From: Lachnospiraceae bacterium
GTDB lineage: Bacteria; Bacillota; Clostridia; Lachnospirales; Lachnospiraceae
NCBI GenBank assembly: GCA_900771995.1
Contig: CAAGQC010000006.1
Location: 1-20,654, forward strand
Direction: 5' to 3'
DNA length: 20,654 nucleotides
The notes beneath the pieces were generated by a model, which saw only the letters and a program-made list of their open reading frames with translations, ran no database searches and was not told the origin of the DNA. The position numbers and the translations under genes were made by a program. Positions within the stretch are counted from its first letter, which is position 1. Every line of letters starts with the position of its first letter. Positions 14,286-20,654 of the stretch are shown here, in pieces.

Positions 14286-15952
14286 ATGTCTTTAAACTAT
14301 GAGCAGAACGAAAATGACATCCTGAATAAATTATTGCCGGAATATAGACAGCATTCTGTACAAAGAAAAAGCAATCCAGAAGCAGTTACAGGACACATTG
14401 GAGAAAGTGAAGCTGAGTAACGAGATCATTTCCTCCATCGCCAGAACTTACCAGTATATTTCACGGATCGATATTCAGGCAGATTATTTCGAAGAGATCA
14501 ATAACCGGGATACCGAGCATCTGAAGTTCACGAAATCGGGAAAGCTGTCGGAAAGCAATGAAAAGGTATGCAGACAATACGTGGCGGAGGAGTATCAGGA
14601 GGCATTTTTCAAATTTGTGGATCTGAAGACCCTGCCGGAACGCATGAAGAATGAAGAGACGTTAGTCCTAGAATACCGGATGAAGGATGGCGACTGGCAC
14701 AGACTCCGTTTTGTGGAAAAAAAGAGAGACGAAAACGGTGTACTGACCCATGTGCTCTGCCTGATCCGCAGCATCAGCGATACCAAGAAGTGGGAACATG
14801 AACTGATGTATCAGGTGGAGGAAGCCAGGAAGCCAGCAGCTTTGAAGGCCCGTTTCCTGTCAAATATGAGTCATGATATCCGGACACCCATGAATGGCAT
14901 TATCGGCACGCTGAATCTGGCAAACCGTTATCCGGATGATCTGGAGGTACAGAGAAAGTGCCGGGAACAGATCATGACTTCATCGAAGTATCTGGTCTCT
15001 ATCGTGAATGATATTCTGGATATGAACAAACTGGAGTCGGGAGGTGTAGTGGAACAGGAGATTCCGTTTAATCTGGCAGAACTGCTGAACCGGGTTAACC
15101 TCGGCAAGCAGAAGCAGGCGGCAGAAAAGAATGTGGAATATATTGTTGACTGGGAACAGAGTGATATCCGCCATATGGATCTGGCAGGGAATCCAATCTA
15201 TGTGGAGAGACTGCTGACCAATATTTCTGATAATGCGGTTAAATTTACCGGACCGGGCGGCAGTGTGCGTGTCTGGTGTGCAGAAAAATATGCGGACGAG
15301 GAGCGGGTAGTCTATGAATTCGGCTGTGCCGATACTGGTATCGGCATGAGTGAAACCTTTCTGGAACATGCTTTTGAACCGTTCACGCAGGAGAATGAGA
15401 CCAGCAGATCCAGGTACGAAGGCACAGGACTGGGACTTGCCATTGCAAAGAAAATCGTGGACAGGCTGGATGGAGACATTGCCATAGAGAGTAAAAAAGG
15501 CGTCGGAACTACTGTGACCATGACACTTCCGTTCAAAATCGGGGAACCGGTGGAGAAGGAGAAGAACGTAAACTATGAGGAAATCCCGGTGGAAGGTCTG
15601 CGGGCGCTGTTAGCAGAGGACAATGAACTCAACATGGAGATCACAAAATTCATGCTGGAGGATTACGGGATCCACGTAGAGTGCGCTGCAGACGGAGAAG
15701 AGGCGGTACAAAAGTTCAAAAATCTGAGCTGGGATATTACGATGTGATCTTCATGGACATTATGATGCCGAAGCTAAATGGCTGGGATGCCACCCGCAGG
15801 ATCCGGTCCATGAAACGGTCGGATGCCGGAAATGTCCCCATCATTGCCATGAGCGCCAATGCCTTTGCGGAAGACATTATCAACAGCCGATGGATGAAAA
15901 GAAGCTGTTGGAAACAGTGAAGGAATGCATTATGTTCCGGGACCATTCCTGA
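14286..15952 (+). pseudogene. Hybrid sensor histidine kinase/response regulator, broken
   Basis: AAGGGGAAAACG precedes the ATG at 14286, which reads 'MSLNYEQNENDILNKLLPEY' and then loses frame. The true frame resumes near 14345 as 'DSILYKEKAIQKQL', consistent with one extra A. A PAS-like sensor segment follows, then HisKA with phospho-acceptor His in 'NMSHDIRTPMNG' and a complete ATPase domain: 'ISDNAVKFT', 'DTGIGMS' and 'GTGLGLAIA'. The receiver starts 'LRALLAEDNELNMEITKFML', then shifts frame at an A5 run (15717-15721) that needs one more A. It continues 'YYDVIFMDIMMPKLNGWDATRRIR', with the phospho-acceptor Asp. After 'AEDIINS' a deletion removes the segment with the conserved Lys, and 'PMDEKKLLETVKEC' follows in another frame. 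The intact piece 14398-15747 could still make a kinase-only protein. Confidence 0.85.
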
Positions 15953-15976
15953 AGAAACAGCATAGAAACAGCCTAG

Positions 15977-16008
15977 AAAAGGGCAGAGGATATCCTCTGT
16001 CCTTTTCC
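15977..16008 (+). terminator. Intrinsic terminator after the hybrid kinase
   Basis: AAAAGGGCAGAGGA and TATCCTCTGTCCTTTT form a near-perfect palindrome with a single G-U pair, ending in a T run. It lies 25 bases beyond the kinase's last readable stop. Confidence 0.85.
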
Positions 16009-16042
16009 TATATTAGGATGACTTATCGTGCAACATTACGTA

Positions 16043-16071
16043 CTGAAAATGGTGGGACAACCGGATATAAT
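16043..16071 (+). promoter_or_regulatory. Probable promoter of the small membrane protein gene
   Basis: CTGAAA (16043-16048), a 17-base spacer and a perfect TATAAT (16066-16071). The start site would be near 16078, about 58 bases before the start codon. Confidence 0.5.
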
Positions 16072-16135
16072 AGCTACAAAGACAGGAGTTTTTTCTGTGA
16101 AGCATGTGGCCTACATTATGGAAAGGAGAAAAATT

Positions 16136-16357
16136 ATGATTTCATTTATATTGTGTCTGTTGCTGTTAACCATTTTATTCGGAATCGCATATAAGATTAC
16201 CGGGGCAATTTTAAAGGCCTGTGTGTGGCTGCTGATCCTGTTGCCCATCGGCCTCATCCTGTCGGGCGTGGGAGTGATCTTCTGCTGTACAATCATTTTA
16301 ATACCGGTAGGGATCGGAATTATCAAGGCCGGGATCCGGATGATATTGCCGGGGTAA
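16136..16357 (+). CDS. Small two-helix membrane protein of unknown function
   Basis: The protein has 73 residues. The ATG at 16136 is chosen over an earlier in-frame ATG (16028) because GGAAAGGAG lies eight bases before it and a -10 box sits at 16066-16071. It is almost entirely hydrophobic, with two membrane segments at about 2-22 and 28-66 separated by a Lys-containing turn. The second segment is long and Gly-rich (ILLPIGLILSGVG...LIPVGIGII) and may be a re-entrant or paired helix. I do not recognise the family. It could be a conserved small protein, since both start signals and terminators around it are good. Confidence 0.75.
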   Translation: MISFILCLLLLTILFGIAYKITGAILKACVWLLILLPIGLILSGVGVIFCCTIILIPVGIGIIKAGIRMILPG

Positions 16358-16376
16358 AGAAATAAAATGATAACAG

Positions 16377-16426
16377 ACTGCCTGATGTGTGGTAAAATAA
16401 AGTTATCGCATATCAGGCAGTTTCAT
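16377..16426 (+). terminator. Intrinsic terminator after the small membrane protein
   Basis: ACTGCCTGAT (16377-16386) pairs with ATCAGGCAGT (16412-16421), followed by TTTCATTATT. The loop is 25 bases, longer than usual. It contains GGTAAAAT, which could act as a -10 box for the next gene. Confidence 0.7.
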
Positions 16427-16471
16427 TATTATTGATATATAGTATTGATAAATCAGGAAAGGTGATGGCAT

Positions 16472-16696
16472 ATGGAGATCAAAAGTATACTGATCAAAGA
16501 TACAACGAGAGAAGAGCGGATCCGCATTATACAGGAGGGTTTGAACCAGTGCGGTGGAGCCTGTGACTTCTGCAACGGTTGTGATAATCTGGGCGGTGGT
16601 TCCGTGGATACATTTTATGAACCGTACATTAACGGGGAGAAGGAACTGCGGCAGCTGAATGAGGAATACAGAAGCAACATGGGACTGGTGAGATAG
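16472..16696 (+). CDS. Small cysteine-rich protein of unknown function
   Basis: The protein has 74 residues. The start has AAAGGTGATGG upstream. The central segment 'CGGACDFCNGCDNLGGG' (about residues 27-43) has four Cys spaced C-x3-C-x2-C-x2-C, a compact metal-binding or cluster-binding pattern. The rest is charged and helical ('DTTREERIRIIQEGLNQ' before, 'GEKELRQLNEEYRSNMG' after). I recognise no named family. It ends ten bases before the zinc-ribbon gene, so the two are likely co-transcribed and translated together. Confidence 0.75.
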   Translation: MEIKSILIKDTTREERIRIIQEGLNQCGGACDFCNGCDNLGGGSVDTFYEPYINGEKELRQLNEEYRSNMGLVR

Positions 16697-16706
16697 GAGA
16701 CGGGCT

Positions 16707-16958
16707 ATGTTTTTCATACCGTGTATTAAGTGGAATAAGCACTATTATGTGCGGACAAGCTGCTGTAATACGCTGTATGAACTGGATCCGGAGATGGGAA
16801 AGGCCATTGCCCGGGGAGAGCAGGTACTGATTCGCCCGGAGCATTTGCAGAGAATTTCAAAAGTGACCTATGGGTATAACTATAAACATTGCAATTACTG
16901 TGGGTATGAGACAGCAGAAAATTTTGAGTATTGCCCAAAGTGCGGTAAGAAATTTTAA
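16707..16958 (+). CDS. Zinc-ribbon protein, possibly N-terminally shortened
   Basis: The protein has 83 residues. GGAGACGGG precedes the ATG. The C-terminus 'CNYCGYETAENFEYCPKCGKKF' region (about 62-83) is a rubredoxin-like zinc ribbon with two C-x2-C knuckles. The N-terminal half 'FFIPCIKWNKHYYVRTSCC...YELDPEMGKAIARGE' matches a zinc-ribbon family I recall from Lachnospiraceae. In those proteins this block is usually preceded by another Cys-containing segment, which is missing here. That comparison is from memory. The function is unknown. It sits ten bases after the Cys-rich gene. Confidence 0.78.
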   Translation: MFFIPCIKWNKHYYVRTSCCNTLYELDPEMGKAIARGEQVLIRPEHLQRISKVTYGYNYKHCNYCGYETAENFEYCPKCGKKF

Positions 16959-17072
16959 AAGCGAGAGGGGACGTGAATCTGTCTCGATTTCAAAAGGGAG
17001 TGTCATACTTCCTCATTGGATTCCCTGCTTTCCAGCGACAACATCATGTATCGTGGAGAAAGTTTTCGTTTA

Positions 17073-17101
17073 TTGTTTCTCATTTCTGATTGTGATACAA
17101 T
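17073..17101 (+). promoter_or_regulatory. Promoter of the LytTR regulator gene
   Basis: TTGTTT (17073-17078), a 17-base spacer and TACAAT (17096-17101) lie 24 bases before the start codon. The leader would be only about 15-18 bases and holds the AGGAGG ribosome binding site. Confidence 0.5.
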
Positions 17102-17124
17102 ATGCCTCACTAGGAGGTTTTTTC

Positions 17125-17962
17125 ATGACAAAGAAAAATGTACAAAAAGCTATGGAATTGACAATAGAAAGCCTGAATCACTTTTGGAAACAGGACATAA
17201 ATTTCGTGTTATCTCTTTGCGCGGAAGATGTGTATTGGCTTGGTTCTATACCAAATCAATTTTATGTGTGGGATTCATGCAATGACAGAAGATTTTTAGC
17301 AAATGGTTCCATATGGAAAGCCGTGTCATATTTTGAATCAGAATTTCAGGGTAGTACAGAATAATGGAGAAACCTGTACCATTGCAGGAGAGTGTCTTAT
17401 TTCGACAGATGCAGATGTGGAGCAGGATATACAAACGCTGATGCATTATACTTATATATGGCAGATGATAGAAAAACAACTCAAAATCAAATTTCTTCAT
17501 GCATCCAATACCATTGATTATGTTCCACAGTTAGAAGAAGATAATTTTTTGAATACGATGAGAAAATCAACAAGACAGTATTTAGAAAATAAGGAGTCTG
17601 TTTTTTCAGAGCAGCAAAAACTTACAGTAACAGATGAAAATCGTTGCGTGCGTTTTGTTTATGTAGCGGAAGTTTTATATGTATCTGCCTATAAAAAGCA
17701 GGCGATACTGCATACGCTTAATGGAAATATTTTTGTGAGAAGAAGATTTGCAAGTGTTATGGAAGAACTTGGTGACGACTTTGTAGAGGTACACAGAGGT
17801 CATGCGGTAAATATGAATTATGTTGAAAAAATATATCGTTACGATGTGCTTATGAGTAATGGAGATAAGATTGCAATCCCTGTAAAGCGTTATAATTCCT
17901 TACTGGAGGATATTGAAAGATGTAATACGAGAAAACAATCAGAAAAGAGTTTGGGTGATTGA
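17125..17962 (+). pseudogene. NTF2-like/LytTR transcriptional regulator, frameshifted
   Basis: AGGAGG is seven bases before ATG 17125. The first frame reads 'MTKKNVQKAMELTIESLNHFW...VLSLCAEDVYWLGSIPNQFYV', an NTF2/SnoaL-like sensor start, and stops at 17364. The rest of that domain and the DNA-binding domain are in the +1 frame from about 17310: 'KPCHILNQNFRVVQNNGETCTIAGE', then a LytTR domain (about 17640-17930) with 'VYVAEVLYVSAYKKQAILHT', 'FASVMEEL', 'FVEVHRGHAVNMNYV' and 'IPVKRYN'. Removing one A in the GGAAAG run near 17312 restores a single product of about 278 residues. The ATG at 17303 has no ribosome binding site, so separate translation of the second part is unlikely. A sequencing error is possible. 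Confidence 0.72.
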
Positions 17963-17987
17963 ATATGGCATTTCGAAAATGGGTTTA

Positions 17988-18016
17988 TTGAAAACAAAGG
18001 TCGAAAGTAGTATAAT
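17988..18016 (+). promoter_or_regulatory. Strong promoter after the LytTR gene
   Basis: TTGAAA (17988-17993), a 17-base spacer and a perfect TATAAT (18011-18016). It starts 26 bases after the LytTR stop codon and points at a terminator only about 65 bases beyond its start site. Confidence 0.7.
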
Positions 18017-18022
18017 TATCTC

Positions 18023-18126
18023 AACTATAAGACTACTATGGATGAAATGCTGTATATAAAGAAATTGAATTTAGCATGAGGAGTTCTTCACAGAGTCTTT
18101 TATAGTGTCTGCGAAGAACTTTTTTG
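18023..18126 (+). ncRNA. Candidate ~100-nt short RNA or attenuator leader
   Basis: A transcript from the 17988-18016 promoter would end at the terminator 18082-18126, giving about 100 nt. It contains a 13-codon frame (18038-18079, MDEMLYIKKLNLA) that stops just before the terminator stem but lacks a ribosome binding site. It matches no RNA family that I recognise. It could be an independent small RNA, or the attenuated leader of the GGDEF gene at 18314. Confidence 0.35.
18082..18126 (+). terminator. Intrinsic terminator between LytTR and GGDEF genes
   Basis: AGTTCTTC (18082-18089) with CAGA pairs with TCTG and GAAGAACT (18113-18120), followed by TTTTTG. It would end both LytTR transcription and the short RNA. 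Confidence 0.9.
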
Positions 18127-18313
18127 TTTGATTTTAAAGATTGGAGTGGTTTAAATGCTTGACAGACAGACAGAGGTAAATTCCGTAGGCTTATTTGTTG
18201 TGAATAAGTATAATGAAATAAGATGGCATTTGTGTATCAGACAGATGATATACAGATGCTTTTTGATTATATAGGGAATTGTAGTGGCAATATAAAGAAA
18301 AAGGAGCACACAG
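18127..18313 (+). other. Leader region of the GGDEF gene
   Basis: Together with 17963-18126 this makes a 351-base gap without a convincing gene. A 39-codon frame starts at ATG 18155 after TTGGAGTGG but its product (MLDRQTEVNSVGLFVV...) is unrecognised. A TATAAT lies at 18209-18214 without a matching -35 box. The GGDEF gene's promoter is therefore uncertain. Confidence 0.4.
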
Positions 18314-20236
18314 ATGAAAAAGGTTATTTCCAAAAGATTAGTTCAAATCCTCATCGTGGGGATTCTGATTGTAGCGGGTGTAGCGGCATGCTTTCAAGTC
18401 ATTCAGGCGAAAAAAGAGTTTCGGAAAACGGCCATGGATAATTTCGGGCAGATTGAAAGTATTATTGAGAGTAATGATACCAAGCTTGAGATGATAAAAG
18501 AGGAATTTGCAGATAACTGCATTATACGGGCGAGGGCGGCAGCATACATAGCACAGCAATCACCGGAGAACATTACGAATATTGAGGAGTGCAGAAAAGT
18601 AGCTTCCATGCTGCAGGTAGATGAACTTCACTTTTTTAACCCAGAGGGAGAGATTTATGCAGGAACGAATCCGGAATATTATGGTTACAATGTGTATTCA
18701 GGAGAACAGATTGGTTTCTTTCAGCAGATGCTTGGTGATTATTCCAAGGAGCTGTGTCAGGTCATTACGCCAAATACGGCAGAAGGAAAGCTGATGCAGT
18801 ATGCAGCAGTCTGGACAACAGATCATAAAAATATCGTTCAGGTCGGTCTTAAGCCGGAGAGGGTGCTGAAGGCTATGGAGGGAAATGACATTTCTAATAT
18901 TTTTTATATGTTGTCGGCAAATACTACAGCGGATTTTTATGCGGTGGATATAAAAAGCCAGAAAGTAGTGGGATCTACGATGAAAGAGTGGATAGGGTTA
19001 CCGGTAGAAGAAACTCAAAATTCCATACTGGAAACACTTAAGGATGATGAGGTGCTCTTTGGAGATATTGTCATTGACGGGAAACATTATTATAACGCAG
19101 CTAAAAAATCGGGAGATTTGTGGCTGATTACGATGGAGCCTCTGGAAAAACTATACGGAAGCATTCCGATGAATACACTGGTGTTTATCCTGTGTACCAT
19201 GCTGCTGTTGTTGGCAGTTGTCATAGCAGTATTCTTATTTTTGGATAAAAATATTATAAAAAGCATTCTTCGTGTCAATGGAGATTTAAAAAAGATAGAG
19301 CAGGGAAACTGGGATATGGTGCTTTGCGAGGATTCTCTGCCGGAGTTTGAACAGCTTAGCGGCTATATTAACTCTATGGTAGGAAGTATTCTGGATTTTC
19401 CTCAGAAACTTTCAAAAGCACTGGAATTTTCAGAGGTACCGATTGCCATTTGTGAATATGTTCCAAAAGTAAATTCACTGACAGCCACTAGCAGAACGAA
19501 GGATATTCTCCTACTCACTGAGGAGGGGATGGATAGTTTCATGGGAAAACCGGAAAAATTCATGAAATGGCTGAGTGAGTTGTTTTGTGAGGAAAAGCGA
19601 TATGAGGGTAATGTGTATTGTCTGGATAGAGAAAGGAAATATTTTGTAAAGAAGGAAACTTTTTCTTATAAGGATAGTGAGCTGCTGATTTTAATAAATG
19701 TAACGGCAGAGATTCGGGAGAAAGAACGGCTTGCAGAAGAACGGGACAGAGATGCTTTAACAGGAATCTATAACCGCAGGGCTTTCAGGTCATATGTAAC
19801 ACCTATGGTTGAGGAAAAAGTACATGATGGTCACGGAGCTATCGTGATGATTGATTTGGATAATCTGAAAAAGGTCAATGATATCTATGGTCATATGTCG
19901 GGAGACAGATATATTCGTACTATGGCAGATATTTTGGCTGAAGCTCCAACAGAGAGAAAGATTGCAGCACGTTTGGGAGGCGATGAATTTGTGTTATTCC
20001 TCTATGATATGGAAAAGGAAGAAATTACGGCTACACTGAATCAGATATGTTCCTATCGGGGAAAAAGAGAAATAGAGATGGAAAATGGGGACAAGGTACT
20101 TTTGGAATTTTCCATCGGAGTTGCGATGTATCCGGAGGAGGAAACTGAGTATAAACAGTTGATAAGTGTTGCAGACGAGCGGATGTATGAGGAGAAGCAG
20201 CAGCGGAAGAAAAAGAATGGTGGTGGAAGAATTTGA
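18314..20236 (+). CDS. Membrane diguanylate cyclase with dCache-type sensor
   Basis: The protein has 640 residues. A membrane helix lies at about 8-27, followed by an extracellular dCache-like sensor (about 30-285) with 'LHFFNPEGEIYAGTNPEY', then a second helix (about 290-312). A HAMP-like linker and a PAS-like segment (about 370-460) follow. The GGDEF domain (about 475-630) starts 'DRDALTGIYNRRAF' and holds an intact G555-G556-D557-E558-F559, so it should make c-di-GMP from two GTP. I do not see an RxxD inhibitory site at the usual place before GGDEF, so product inhibition may be absent. AAGGAG is eight bases before the ATG. It connects with the GEMM-I riboswitch 4 kb upstream through the second messenger. 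Confidence 0.93.
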   Translation: MKKVISKRLVQILIVGILIVAGVAACFQVIQAKKEFRKTAMDNFGQIESIIESNDTKLEMIKEEFADNCIIRARAAAYIAQQSPENITNIEECRKVASMLQVDELHFFNPEGEIYAGTNPEYYGYNVYSGEQIGFFQQMLGDYSKELCQVITPNTAEGKLMQYAAVWTTDHKNIVQVGLKPERVLKAMEGNDISNIFYMLSANTTADFYAVDIKSQKVVGSTMKEWIGLPVEETQNSILETLKDDEVLFGDIVIDGKHYYNAAKKSGDLWLITMEPLEKLYGSIPMNTLVFILCTMLLLLAVVIAVFLFLDKNIIKSILRVNGDLKKIEQGNWDMVLCEDSLPEFEQLSGYINSMVGSILDFPQKLSKALEFSEVPIAICEYVPKVNSLTATSRTKDILLLTEEGMDSFMGKPEKFMKWLSELFCEEKRYEGNVYCLDRERKYFVKKETFSYKDSELLILINVTAEIREKERLAEERDRDALTGIYNRRAFRSYVTPMVEEKVHDGHGAIVMIDLDNLKKVNDIYGHMSGDRYIRTMADILAEAPTERKIAARLGGDEFVLFLYDMEKEEITATLNQICSYRGKREIEMENGDKVLLEFSIGVAMYPEEETEYKQLISVADERMYEEKQQRKKKNGGGRI

Positions 20237-20380
20237 TGACTGGTATGAAAACATCATGAAAATGTCCTTATATGATACCGGAGTTACAGCAGAATTTGGG
20301 GATGAATTTATTACCTTGTCTTGCTGTTCTTACCATACAGAAGACGGAAGATTTGTTGTGGTGGGAAAAGAATTAAGTGA
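20217..20380 (+). pseudogene. Class B sortase C-terminal remnant
   Basis: The reading starts inside the last 20 bases of the GGDEF gene in another frame: 'FDDWYENIMKMSLYDTGV', then 'FGDEFITLSCCSYH' and 'DGRFVVVGKEL'. These match the end of class B sortases, with the catalytic Cys region (usually TLSTC, here TLSCC) and the catalytic Arg in GRFVV. The N-terminal three quarters, including the catalytic His, are missing. The overlap with the GGDEF 3' end suggests a deletion that joined the two genes. Confidence 0.7.
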
Positions 20381-20530
20381 TGAAAGCAGGTCGATGGAAC
20401 CTGCGTTATCATGCTTTTACACTAAGATTGACATTCGATTATCTGTCTGCTGATAATCGGTCTAAGAGAATGTCGGTGGTGTTGGAAGAAATATGTATTC
20501 GTTCCATATTATTTGATACTTTGAGAAATC

Positions 20531-20567
20531 AAAAAATCGGAAACGCTGTATTTATCAGCATTTCCGA
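20531..20567 (-). terminator. Intrinsic terminator after the tRNA gene
   Basis: TCGGAAA-x-GCTG (20537-20548) pairs with CAGC-x-TTTCCGA (20556-20567). Read on the minus strand it is followed by TTTTTTG, which fits a tRNA terminator. On the plus strand CCCTTTT follows, so it may also stop transcription from the GGDEF side. Confidence 0.85.
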
Positions 20568-20581
20568 CCCTTTTAACCTAA

Positions 20582-20654
20582 TAGCGAGAGGGGGATTCGA
20601 ACCCTCGACACTGCGGGTATGAACCGCATGCTCTAGCCAACTGAGCTATCTCGC
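20582..20654 (-). tRNA. tRNA with CAU anticodon (elongator Met or lysidine Ile)
   Basis: On the minus strand the cloverleaf reads GCGAGA, TA at positions 8-9, D-arm GCTC/GAGC, and anticodon arm TGCGG-TTCATAC-CCGCA with anticodon CAT. The T-arm has loop TTCGAAT and the acceptor 3' strand is TCTCGCT followed by A73. The first acceptor base falls just outside the window. The T-stem has one A-C mismatch. The anticodon stem lacks the three G-C pairs of initiator tRNA. Met and Ile(CAU) cannot be separated confidently by eye. No CCA is encoded. Confidence 0.9.

Noticed and set aside
18155..18274. 39-codon frame before the GGDEF gene
   Set aside because: It has a possible GGAG but no recognisable product. 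Kept as part of the leader note only.
20377..20622. 81-residue plus-strand frame running into the tRNA
   Set aside because: It crosses a terminator hairpin and the antisense of a tRNA, and has no family features.
20217..20654. Integrative element attached at the tRNA
   Set aside because: The neighbourhood is degraded, but I see no integrase, no direct repeat of the tRNA 3' end and no phage genes.

Overview
The window looks like a chromosomal segment of a Lachnospiraceae-type Firmicute (class Clostridia). This is inferred from Gram-positive ribosome binding sites (AGGAGG/AAGGAG), sigma-A-like promoters, U-tailed intrinsic terminators, a clostridial-style GEMM-I riboswitch, a QueH-type queuosine enzyme, a dCache-GGDEF protein, an NTF2-like/LytTR regulator and a class B sortase remnant. 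No species can be named from the sequence alone.

Layout. Bases 1-3003 carry plus-strand accessory and housekeeping genes: an unnamed PD-(D/E)XK-like nuclease, a Dabb protein, a GNAT acetyltransferase, a gene-free array of about 17 imperfect 20-bp repeats, and a Nudix hydrolase. A bidirectional terminator (3178-3212) separates these from a convergent minus-strand lipoprotein with two probable OB-folds (3232-4071). Bases 4205-9638 form a minus-strand transcription unit: FRG-domain gene, MalK-type ATPase, MalF-type permease, MalG-type permease, and a solute-binding lipoprotein that also has a C-terminal membrane helix. A GH13 alpha-glucosidase-type enzyme (9816-11354) diverges from it. The two divergent promoters share one palindromic -35 element (TTGTACAA, 9725-9732), and a LacI-type half-palindrome pair (AAAACGTTTT) lies just downstream of the GH13 start site. 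The transporter and the glucosidase therefore look like one alpha-glucoside uptake and hydrolysis locus, with an FRG gene as the unexpected first cistron.

Next come queH (11492-12154) and argS (12315-14081), each with a recognisable promoter. After argS a GEMM-I cyclic-dinucleotide riboswitch (about 14095-14190) and its terminator precede a hybrid histidine kinase that is broken by two frameshifts and an internal deletion. Bases 16136-16958 hold three small genes: a two-helix membrane protein, a Cys-rich protein and a zinc-ribbon protein. A frameshifted NTF2-like/LytTR regulator follows, then a strong promoter-terminator pair that could make a roughly 100-nt RNA, a dCache-GGDEF diguanylate cyclase, a sortase B C-terminal remnant, and a minus-strand tRNA with a CAU anticodon at the window edge.

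Overall the left and middle parts are ordinary, intact metabolic DNA. The right part (14100-20400) is a signalling region with several decayed genes. The items most worth checking are the FRG-led sugar operon with its shared -35 palindrome, the doubly anchored binding protein, the variant riboswitch, and the 20-bp repeat array.
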